DNA from: Xenopus tropicalis
Lineage: Eukaryota > Chordata > Amphibia > Anura > Pipidae
DNA length: 64,000 bases
Direction: 5' to 3'
Assembly: GCF_000004195.4 (NCBI RefSeq)
Contig: NC_030685.2
Location: 53,706,016 to 53,770,015, forward strand
The number at the start of each line of letters is the position of its first letter. Position 1 is the stretch's first letter. Of the stretch, positions 46,540 to 57,300 are shown piece after piece. The translations under genes were made by a program, and so were the position numbers. The notes beneath the pieces are model-generated. The model had not been told where the DNA came from. It did no database searches and saw nothing but the letters and a program-made list of their open reading frames with translations.

Positions 46540-47195
46540 ATTGGTCAGCTATCTCCCTCTTATGTCTGCTAGAGCTTTCATGCTGCTTCTTTTGCCCTTA
46601 AAGTCCTGGTACTGCTGTGGGGAATCAGGTTAGCTAGAGGGTGAAATTTGAACATCCCTTTAGCCAATCACATCTATGGTGAATTAGATTGGCTGGAGGG
46701 TGAACTTTGAACCTCTTTCTCCCATCAAACCAGTTCTGCAGGTACAGCTGTGGGAATTCAGATTGGCTGGAGGATAAAGTTCCCTCCAGCCAATAGAACT
46801 TTCACTCCATTTTTTAGATCCTATACTTTATGGGCAAACGCAGAATCATGGAATCTGTGGCAGATACAAAAAAAATACTTGACCTGTGGTTAGAAATTTT
46901 TAAAGTAGCCAGGCATGCAGTCTGTACACCCCCAAGATGGGTTTGCCACCTGTGACTGCAGCTACCCAATGACTACCATCAGAGTCCCCACCATCTTGAA
47001 ACAGCCTTTGCAATAGCAGGTCAATATGGGACTTTTTTTTTTCTGGGTGTAAATAGAACATAACAGGGTAGATGAAACATGGTGGGAGAGAGTAGATAGG
47101 TAAAATAAAAAAGGGCAGGAAACAGTGTTAACCAAAGAGGAAGAAAAGGAGAATGGGAGAGGAAACATGGGTATACATATAAGGAGAGCAAATAA
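46540..47195 (-). repeat. Dispersed repeat, copy 2 (inverted relative to 41,125-41,815)
   Basis: Reverse-complement match to copy 1, diverged by scattered substitutions and small indels. It includes ATTGGCTGGAGG words and CCACCATCTTGAAACAG. It directly abuts the truncated LTR-like copy at 47,255-47,660. Confidence 0.75.
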
Positions 47196-47254
47196 GGGGA
47201 CTATTTACCATTTACAACAGTGCCTGTAAAGGAGAACTAATCCTCTATGCTCGT

Positions 47255-47660
47255 TGATGGAGTCAGAAACTGCTCTTACTAAATAAGCTGTCTATCTCAC
47301 ATGGTTACACGTGCTATGACACAAGATAGTCTGTCCTCACTATTCCCTCATTCACGGGGTCCCTGCTCCCCGACCTCTCCAAGGGTGTTGGTCTCCCTTG
47401 GGGCCTAAACTTCTGGGTCGGTGTGGATCCCAGGTTCAAGGTGCTTCCACACAGAACAAATGCTGCAGGCCAAGAAGGCAGAACCACCCCTTTCCTAACA
47501 CTATATTAAAGTGTGGTAGGGTGTGGTCTAGCATTGGGCCAAAAACAGGGTATATGTTAATACCAAATATGATACATGGGTCTTTGCCCAGTAACAGAAA
47601 AAGAAGAAGTGTAGGGCTTAAAGCCATAGGGGTATATTAACCCTATGGGTCCCTACACAA
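47255..47660 (-). mobile_element. LTR-like repeat, inverted truncated copy
   Basis: Read on the minus strand from 47,660: TGTAGGGACCCATAGGGTTA, then CCCTATGGCTTTAAGCCCTAC, TGTTACTGGGCAAAGACCCATG and AAGAGCAGTTTC, parallel to 42,928-43,345. The second half of the repeat, with the AATAAA region, is missing. Confidence 0.6.
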
Positions 47661-47669
47661 CAATACTGC

Positions 47670-48550
47670 AACAATTCCAAATTCTACAATTTGCCATCTA
47701 AAACTTGTGGAGCTCATGTAGCAGTCATTGGCAGATGTCTCTTGCCTTCCATGGATGATCTTTCTTTGCTTTGAAACTCTAGAGTTTTTCAAAGTTTTGT
47801 TGCTGGGTTTTAAGAGACAGTTTAAATAAAGTCACAGTTTTCATGCGACTTTTCGCATGTTATTTTTCATTTCAGATTTTTTGATAAATGTCAGATATTT
47901 GTCCACTGTCCCTATTAAAATACACCTGATGTATTCATGCAGATTTTGCTAGATAGAAGAGGAAGAATGTACACCTTAGTATGCCCCACTGTTTCCTTTT
48001 GTTGTACCAAATTCTATCTGCCAAATTCCACTATTTCAGGACCTACAAATTAGATATTTTTACTTACCCTACTGCTCTGAAATTCCCTTCTAGTCAATTT
48101 GGAAACAAAAATATTGATTTTGTTTTTTACAACAAAAAGGTGGAGTTACAGTATACCTGACAACATTATTATATTTCTATAAATCCAACATTATCAGTGC
48201 AAATTAATAATAAAAACAAAAACCTTACACAAATTCCAACCTGTCACAAGGTTATTCTAAACAATAAGTGAGATCCACAAAACATATGCTGCAAAGTCAT
48301 AACAGTGGCAATGTAATTAGAAAATAATTTATAATGTGGCATTCAGAGAACTGGATTTAGAGTTTCACTGTTAATACCATACTACCATATTTGTGGCTTT
48401 CCTACCAATTTGTAGGTTTTTTTATTTATAAATACCATTTTTATTGCACTAAAACATAAAATTATAGTTTAGCACAGCTTACCCAAAGTTTGACTAACAC
48501 TGATTTATAAATCCTCCACTCTCCATGTGTCCTTTACAGAAGAACAAAAC
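47670..48550. other. No gene recognised
   Basis: AT-rich sequence with no coding similarity, repeat ends or splice-flanked open blocks that I could support. Confidence 0.4.
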
Positions 48551-48555
48551 ACTAA

Positions 48556-48877
48556 GGGGCTGATTTACTAATCCACGAACGTCCAAAAAGCGCCCGAATA
48601 CGTTTTTTTCGTAATGATCGGTATTTTGCGATTTTTTCGTCGCCGTCGCAACTTTTTCGTAAATTGTTGCAACTTTTTCGTAGCCGTTATGACTTGCACG
48701 AATTGTCGCAACTTTTTCGTAGCCATCGAAAAAAAAACCGGAAAGGTTTGCCCGCCATTTACTAGCGTAAGTCGTAACGGCTACGAAAAAGTAGCGACGG
48801 TGACGAAAAAATCGCAAAAATCCAATCCGATTTTTTCCCATTCGGGATTCGGATTCGTGGATTAGTGAATCAGCCCC
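48556..48877. mobile_element. MITE with 24-bp terminal inverted repeats
   Basis: GGGGCTGATTTACTAATCCA at the left is matched by the reverse complement at the right end (TTCGTGGATTAGTGAATCAG...). The flanks are TAA and TAG, a possible TWA-like target. The interior repeats CGCAACTTTTTCGTA two to three times. Non-coding: the open frames across it on both strands are CG/TTT-rich by-products. Confidence 0.8.
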
Positions 48878-48879
48878 TA

Positions 48880-50570
48880 GATAGCAAGCATTCATTAGAA
48901 TTGCCCCATATTTGATAAAAGGAACTTGGGTCCCACGTACATTTGCATTTTAAATGTGGTGGCGATAAAAACATGGAGAAAACATACCGTACAAGCGAAA
49001 GTAAACCTTTTCATCTCACCAGGATTTATATATCTACTCAACTGCCATATGGAAACTGATTTTGTCAAACCTGTTAAAAAACGTTGCTTGATCTTGGTCC
49101 ACAAAATGTAGAAAAATTCCACAAAAGCATGTTGCTTGGTCAGTGGCTCCCTATGTTTCTTGCAATGGCAGGCAGCACCCCCAGCCCTTCTGGGAGTACC
49201 TAACACAAGTAGCAAGTAGCCTTCCTGCTCTGTGTTATGCTCAGAGAGACTTTCCTAACACTATTACTACAATTAAATACCATTCACAAAATGAGCTTTA
49301 GTATGTGAGCTGGACCACCGAAATGGATTGTCTGTTCCCTCTAGAAAACGATAGCATTCTCTGTTTAGCAATATCTCCCTTGGAGCTTACTCCCACCATG
49401 GAGAACTTGAAAGGAAAACTCATATTTTGACCTATTTCTTTGCTCACTCTCCCACATACAGTAATTTAGACATACAGGTCTACCTGACCCCTACATAAGA
49501 TATACTGAAATGTTTATATCATGCAAATTTCCTCCTTATTCTTGCATGCTTAAGAACCATTTATACTGGAAATTCTTATGGGCTCAAACGGGGAAAATGC
49601 ATGAATCCACATAAAGTATCAGGTAGATTTATGACTGACTTGTGAACTGTGGCAAGGTACATTGCATTAATATTTTAAATTACAATGTTGGTTAATGCCC
49701 TCTCTGTTGTAAGCTGACATAATTGTTCTTTTTTTGCCTAAATGCCAGCACACCTATATACAAATAGAAACTCTTCATTATCTATGGCAGTTGTTTTCCA
49801 GGTTATTATCTATTGTTTTACATATACTGAAGCAATAGTGGGTTCCATGTTTAAAGGTTTTGTTATATGTCTATAAACCTGTTATGGGCTAATAAGGCCT
49901 TATAAAATGCTGGACCACACAGAGGTAGATGAGCTTGAGCCACAGAAGCCTAAAAACCTCTAGCCTGTGGAATGGGTAATGGTGCTTGTGCATACAGTTA
50001 GTTCCATATAACTTGCAGTCTGGATTTTATCATTTACCTGCATTCACCATTTAATTAGAAATTGTTATTTTCATTTATTTACAGAAACTCAGGTTAAACA
50101 TCTAAAAAAAGGTAATCAATAATTCAAAACTTGTGTGTATTTTCCATTATGATGTATTCAAATATATCAAGTAGAGAAATGTTCCTGTTTGATATCAATC
50201 TCATAGCACATACTTTTATATAATTTTTCTGTCAAAGAAGCCTTAAATCCAGTGAATTACAAAAGTATCTGTATCACTGCATGGTGTGTAGCCTTGTGAT
50301 GTAACTACTACTTGTATGGCTAATTCTAAGCTTTAAGAAGATTACCCCCTTCTTAGGGGATAGGCAGTTAAAAGTTGATTTCCTTGTGCTGTAACATTGA
50401 ATAGGGTGGATTTGACTGCTGACAAAGTGATGATCACATGCAAAAAGCCACCTGCAAGCATCAAATCCTACATAAATGACAGAAAGTGCCCATTTTGTAA
50501 CTGAAATGTTTCCATAGAAAAAGTTCAAGAGTGGATATCAGTATTTTGATGTTTATAAAAGATAAAGCTA
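48880..50570. other. No gene recognised; possible small upstream exon at 50,085-50,111
   Basis: Mostly AT-rich. At 50,085-50,111 a 27-bp block is bracketed by TTTATTTACAG and GTAATC and could be an untranslated exon of mpp4, but without transcript data it cannot be separated from chance. Confidence 0.25.
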
Positions 50571-50574
50571 AATG

Positions 50575-50880
50575 TAGGGATGCCCCGAATCCACTATTTT
50601 CGGATTTGGCTGAACCCTGAATCCTTTATAAAAGATTTACATACATTTGGCCAAATACTGAACTGAATCCAATTCCTAATTTGCATATGTAAATCAGCAT
50701 ACGGAAGAGTCAAAGCGAAATGCAATTTTTCGCACGTGGTGAAAAATCTTTATGTAACAAAAAGTCGCGTGAAGTTAAGGATTCGGATTCGATTCAGCCA
50801 AGAGCATGGATTAGCCAAATCGGAATCCTGCTGAACAAGGGCGAATCCCAAACCAAATCCTGGATTCCCGTGTATCCCTA
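50575..50880. mobile_element. MITE (GCACCGAATCC family), second copy
   Basis: It starts TAGGGATGCCCCGAATCC and ends GGATTCCCGTGTATCCCTA, with many GATTCGG / CCGAATC words. Related to 45,113-45,369 but without the long perfect hairpin. Confidence 0.7.
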
Positions 50881-51257
50881 GTTAACAGAGCAATTCAGTT
50901 GTTTGGATGTGGATTATTATCTGCCCTTGTGTCCTGGTAGACCTCTATATTGCTGGTGATTTTTGATTCAAAGTGACAACAATATTATAATTTTAATTGG
51001 CTGTGACAGAGTGTTAACAGTGTGACAGAGTGGCATGCAAACCTACTAAGTACTGTACAATAACAAATTTACATTTTGGAAGTGATGGATGTGTTATATA
51101 AATCCAGCCACAAAAAGTGTTGACTTTTTAATTACTGAGAGCTAATTGTTAACTTGTACTAGCTAGCTCTATGTTTTGTATTATTTTATATAACTCCAGT
51201 TTCTGTGCTATTCTGTCACATTCTGCAGATCTTGTCTCACAATTATAAACAGCCCGA

Positions 51258-51339
51258 ATGGGTCTTCCACAAAAGGCCACAGAATCCCTAAGAATGCATG
51301 AGACAATGGAAATGACTCCTAGTGGTCTTCAGGAAAATG
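51258..51339 (+). CDS. mpp4: mpp4 coding exon 1 (start codon)
   Basis: The exon begins at 51,229 after TTCTGCAG. ATG at 51,258 opens [20 protein letters not shown], a poorly conserved leader, and runs to GTAAGT at 51,340, ending in phase 1. This ATG is the first in frame in the exon; Met13 and Met17 are alternatives. There is no in-frame stop between the acceptor and the ATG, so an upstream start in an earlier exon cannot be excluded. Confidence 0.8.
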
Positions 51340-54300
51340 GTAAGTCTTTTCAAGGCAATAATACTGCTTAGAATGAATACAAATATGTGCACTGTTGAGT
51401 CTCTGACATGAGTGAGCATTTTATATCTTCAGAGCTTTTAGGCAGTGAATTAAAAATAGAAAAAACATAAAGTACTGAGGTACCACTGAGTACAGTGTGA
51501 CAGTGATCCTGGCTTACTTGGCATCATTGTAGGTGAAATTAAGTTCATCCATAAGTGAGTACAGAAGACCCCAAAATATAGACAGACAGTAATTAACTTT
51601 AATAGTGGAACACTAACAATCATTCCAGAGGTGCCATAACATTAATAACCTGTTGACTATTTTCTTAAGGACTGTCACAGGTTCTGACTATGGTTCTCGA
51701 AGAGCTTGGCTTGTACTACCATCAAGATGTGAATGGAATAGGTGTACTATACAACTTGCTCCAGGCTCCCTGGCTTCAGTCTTTACTCAAGGTGAATTGA
51801 ACACAAAGTTGTGAGTTAAAATTTTCACTGTGTCACATGAAAAAATATTTTTTGCTCTTCCTAGCAGAGCAGGGATTTTGTCTCAAGCCCTGCCTACTAA
51901 TTCTGTATCTAAAAGAATTCTTCTAAGAGAATGCATTGTATGCTCCAATAATGTATTATTATTAATATTAACAAGTATGTATAAATTACCAACATCATTT
52001 GATGGGGATGGGCAATATAGATGTACAGCTAAATGTGTACACAACATACAGACATACAGGTTACATACAAATAGGTAAAGCGTTTATAATATAAAATGAG
52101 ATGGTAGTATGATGGTAGCCCCACACAGTGTGCAAAGTGGAAAAAGGCCATAAAGTCATATTTTTGCACTTTGCCCACTGCAGACTATGCTTTGAATTGA
52201 GTGTGGAGAGGCATGTAAGCGCTCTCTCGTGCCCATTCGTTCTCTTGCACCCCCCCCCCCTCGGGGACCTGTTATCCAGTGTTCTTGGGGCCTGTTTTGT
52301 GGCTGAGGAATCATTTCAACATTAATTAAACCCATGGATTGTTTTGCCACCAAATAGGATTCATTATATCTTAGTTGGGATCAAGTACAAGCTATTGTTT
52401 TAGGAGATGGCCTTCTGGATTATGGGTTTCTGGATAACAGGTCCTATACCTGTGCTATTGCCAGTGTTTGTTTTTGCACATTGCGTGAAATTTGTGGCTA
52501 ACATTTTTAGAGTGGGGTTTGCAACGCTGTTCTTTACATGCACAGGCATTAGAAGGCTGCAAGTCTAGCATTTGGCCCCCGTTCCATCAAACCACTCTAG
52601 GAACCCTGGTATTACCACTACTTTTACCATACCTTTTAGGCTATTTATTGCAGTGGACTCTGTGTACATGCTGTAAGTGACTTCACTGCTAATAAGTATT
52701 TGTGTGGATGCATGGATAATGAAAATGTATGTTTATTGTTTAATGACTGGATAATTTGGTTTGCACCAATTCAGGTACACAGTTGTCTCCAGCAATATAT
52801 ACAGCAGAGACCTCAACCTGTTTTACCGAAAGCTTGCATCCTGTCTAATGAGGTCAGTCTTTGCAAGTTTCTAGCATAATTAAATGGGAGCCAAACACTC
52901 ATGTTTAAATTTAAATGCAACTGGACTTTACTGCTGTGATGTAGATCTAGTCATTCACTATCATACTAAAAGAGTGCAGGGATCTGTCAGGGGAGCATCA
53001 TTTCAATGTACAGCTGCTATCCTTGGCCAATACGATTTTCAAAACTGCTTGATAAATATCTGATTATTTTATCAAACAGGCAGTCCCAAGCCCCATACAC
53101 TGGTCAAAAACTTGCTGATTTGGTTGCTGACTTGGTAGAGTCTTTCATCAGCCCATGTATGGCAAGCTTAATGTTTACTACATGCAGACTTGAACAGGCA
53201 TTAGGTGCTATTAAGTATGTGGTAAGATGTGGCATGGCACAATAATTGGTACTGTGGATTTGTATTTTATCTTTGTTAGAACGGTTAATGAATATTAACA
53301 TTAGATCTCGATCCAAAAATGCTCAAGTGTGAGTTTTCTGGATATATTTCACTATTGACATGCCTGGCAGTTCCTATACAGTGGTTTGCAAAAGTATTCG
53401 GCCCCCTTGAACTTTTCCACATTTTGTCACATTACAGCTACAAACATGAATCAATTTTATTGGAATTTCATGTGAAAGACCAATACAAAGTGGTGTACAC
53501 GTGAGAAGTGGAATGAAAATCATACATGATTCCAAACATTTTTTACAAATAAATAACTGCAAAGTGGGGTGAATACTTTTGCAAGCCACTGTATAAAGAG
53601 GTTAGTAAGTACAGTGTGAAATGTCTATGAAGATTTTCATTCATCCAGGTCATGGTATATCTAGTATAAATAAATTTAAAGCAACTGGACTTGTTTGGTA
53701 ATCATTGAAGACGTTTCACTACTCATCCGAGCAGCTTCTTCAGTTCAACTGAAGAAGCTGCTCGGATGAGTAGTGAAACGTCTTCAATGATTACCAAACA
53801 AGTCCAGTTGTTTTAAATTTATTTATACTAGATATACAGTGTGAAATATTTCTCAAGCAGCTGCAATATGCTGGCAGAGAATCATCCTTGTCACATTGCC
53901 CAGTAGTGTACACTCTCCAAACCATCACCGAATGGGCCAAAGGATAGAAAGAGTACAAACTGTATGGCCCCCTTTCTATTGCTCTGATCAGTTGGGAAGG
54001 GGCCTGAATAATCAGAACAGCAGGAAGAGAAGTGGAGCTGAGCAAATGAAATGTACAAACTTGCCCTATTGCCAAACCAGCCAATACCCATAGCATATGG
54101 AAATCAGTAAAGACTAGCTGTCCACCATACACAAACCAATATTCATATGAAACTTTATTTTGTACAATATTATTGGTACGTGTATGGCCAGCTTTAGTGT
54201 AAGCACAACAATACAGCTAATTCTTAGATGACCTATCCTTGATTTGTTTCCAGGTTGTAGGTGTATTGCGTGAGACTACCTCTTCTGCTGACTTACGGGA

Positions 54301-57300
54301 GCTAAAACGCTTGCTACAAGGGCCCCACTTTAAGGCAAGTGATATTTTATAAAATAGCCCAGACATAAGTGATGCAGAATTATGCTGTTATTCAGTTCTA
54401 GTAATATATAAATATGTTGTTTATTTATTCATTTACTTTTTCCTCCACAGGCCTTGCTCTCCGCTCATGATATGGTTGCACAGGCAGATTTTGAGCCCGT
54501 TTTGCCACCACTCCCAGACAATATTCCTGATAATGAGGAGGCCATGCGAATTGTGTGCCTGGTGAAAAACAAGCAGCCTCTGGTAAAAAAAAAATAATAT
54601 ACAGGCACCAATATTCAACCACAGTAACACACATAGTCAGTTAGTCTAGAGAAGAAGTCTTTAAATTCAATGCTCTTATACCAGTGATCCCCAACCAGTG
54701 GCTGGTGAGCAACATGTTAATGACCTCCCCCTTTGATGTTGCTCCCAGTGGCCTCAAAGTAGGTGCCCATTTTTACATTTCTGACTTGGAAGCAAGTTTT
54801 GGAAGCAGAGAGACACACTTTTACACCAAGCAGACTGTGCAGCAAGCAAATAGCCAATCACAGTCCTTATTTGGCATCCCCCAAAATAAATCCTTTTTTA
54901 CCAACACTTTTTAAATCTGAGTGTGGCTTACGAGTAAAAAAGGTTGGGGATCCCTGCCTTATACAATCTAACCAAAGTTATATATAGGCCAAGGGTAAAT
55001 AGAGCTACTTGGGGTGGGCATAAGGGTCCTTAAAAGACAAAAAGAAAAAACTGCAACACAGTACTCTCAGCACTGTTATGTTTACCAGTTTTGTATATTT
55101 TGCCTATGCAATGCCCCACATATTCTATTGTTTTCAACTGAGCCTTAAATAATATAACTTTATTAACTGCCCCACAAATACAAACATGTCACTTTTTAGA
55201 AATGGTGCCACAATTTTAAATATTTTAAAAAGGAATCATTTGAATCAGCCAAAGCATTCTTTTAGATAGATTAAGGAAGCCTAAAATATCAATAATATGA
55301 AAATCCAGCACAACTCTTTTGTTTTTTATTTTTAATTTAAAGGGGGCCACCATTAAACGCCATGAAATAACAGGTGATATCATTGTTGCCAGAGTAATAC
55401 ACGGTGGTCTGGCTGATCGAAGTGGTAAGAGTAACATTTTTCCTCTGTTTGTATAGCTCATGTTTGTGATTTAAAGTATATACTTGAAGTTGAAATGTTT
55501 GACATTTCCACAATTTGCCAGTATTGGCAAAAGTCCATCACATTAAACCCCTCCAAATTAACCCCAGTACACATACTGTATATACACAGACCTACCTATG
55601 CACTATAATAAACTAAACAAGCAAAAAAAAAGTTGTGCACTCACAGGTCTTAAACAAATAGATAAAAAATCAGGCCCGGATTTGTGGGAAGGCCGCAAAG
55701 CCCTGGGCCTAGGGTGGCATATGTTTAGGGGCAGCACACCGCCCACTTGCCTCACTGCCACAGCTATTTAGAAGCTGACACACGTTAGAAGGGGTGGGCA
55801 CAGTTTCAGGTGGGTTCTCGCAAGTTCAGGGTTGGGTGCGCAGTAGTACGCATTCACACACTGTCAAAAATAATTATTTCATCATAAGTGCAGTCCACAG
55901 TGCAGTTGGACTGCACTTATTATTAAATAAATATTTTTTTTATCTGCGAGTGCACAACACAATAGCCTTGGATATAATGTTCGCTAAAGAAATTTTGAAA
56001 ACCTTTCTTAAGGGAATTTATAGAATCCGCCATCACAACATCATCCGGCAGGGCATTCCACAACCTCACTGTGAAAGACCACTGATGCTGCTTCAAGTAA
56101 AAGTTCGGGGGGGTGGGTCTCATTCTTGAATTTTTCTTATGGAAAAAAAGATCCAAACTATCTGTCTATAATATCATCTAATGTACTTGTAAAGAGTAAT
56201 CAACAATGTAATGGAAACCTCAACCTTGACAGTCTTTCCTCATAGTTTAATTCCTCTTAATAGTCTAGTTGTATGTTTTTACGCTCTCTCTAGCTCATTA
56301 ATATGCTTCTTAAAAAGTTGTGTACTCAGGATAAGTCTTCTTAAAGTAAACTGAAAAACATACTTGCTGCTCTAAGCAAATATTGAATCAATGAGTTGAT
56401 TTGTTGTGTTCCTCTCTTCTTCAAGGGTTGCTGTATGCTGGTGACAAACTGGTGGAAGTGAATGGAGTTTTAGTGGATGGATTGGAACCTGAGCAAGTTA
56501 TCCAGATCCTGGTGTGTTTACAGATAAACTGGAGATGTAAAAATTTAAATATATTTAAGCTTCTTGAGCTCAGGCTTTTTATATTGTATGTATCTTGTAA
56601 GGGAATCAAGTGAAACTTCCCTGGTCCCAAAGAAAGCAGTTAGAGGCAGGAAGAGAAGCTTAAAGGTGGCCACACAAGTGGTGATTTGCGATCTATCGGT
56701 GCGTGTATGGCCAGCTTAACACTGTTCTGTCTTTATTGCCAGTGGAAAAAAGCAGGTGTCGAACAGCATAGATACTGGCACAGCAAGGCAATTTATAAGC
56801 AGGTAAAACCTGCACGTTTATTTAGTGCAACACAGTAATGTTTTGGGGTGCACCTTCGTGGTCTGACGAAGGGGTTCACCCCAAAACATTACTGTGTTGC
56901 ACTAAATAAACGTGCAGGTTTAACCTGCTTATAATTGCCTTGCTGTGCCAGTATCTATGCTGTTCGAGATTGGATTGGAGGGTGCCGTTCCCTCTTGATA
57001 CTGGGCGCCAGGCTAAAGTTTTTTCTTTTGGAGGAGCCAGGGTGTGCTGGTGAGTTTTTCTTTATCCAAAAAAGCAAGTGTGACATTAGCCTAAATAATC
57101 TACATGGATGGACTTCCATTCTTCATTTTGTGTTTAGTTGTTGTGCTTCTCATAATGCACATTTTTAACATCTGCCAATACTATTTACTTTTTTTCCTAC
57201 TGATGTGTAAGGATATGACTGCTGTATGCATCTTACATTTATTTTTTCTTCTTAGGCTAGGTCAGAGGGGACTATTGTGTTCAAGCTTAGTCCAGTCAAT

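Noticed and set aside
48494..48895. 133-codon open frame with EKVATI repeats on the minus strand
   Set aside because: It lies across a MITE whose interior repeats CGCAACTTTTTCGTA. The repeat explains the open frame.
51670..51681. Acceptor at CTGTCACAG (51,672-51,680) for mpp4 exon 2
   Set aside because: It breaks the L27 frame. The AAG acceptor at 51,669 gives [14 protein letters not shown] as in the family.
54254..54339. GT donor at 54,339 for mpp4 exon 4
   Set aside because: It would add five bases and shift the frame before the conserved ALLSAHD segment. The GC donor at 54,335 keeps the frame and fits the consensus.
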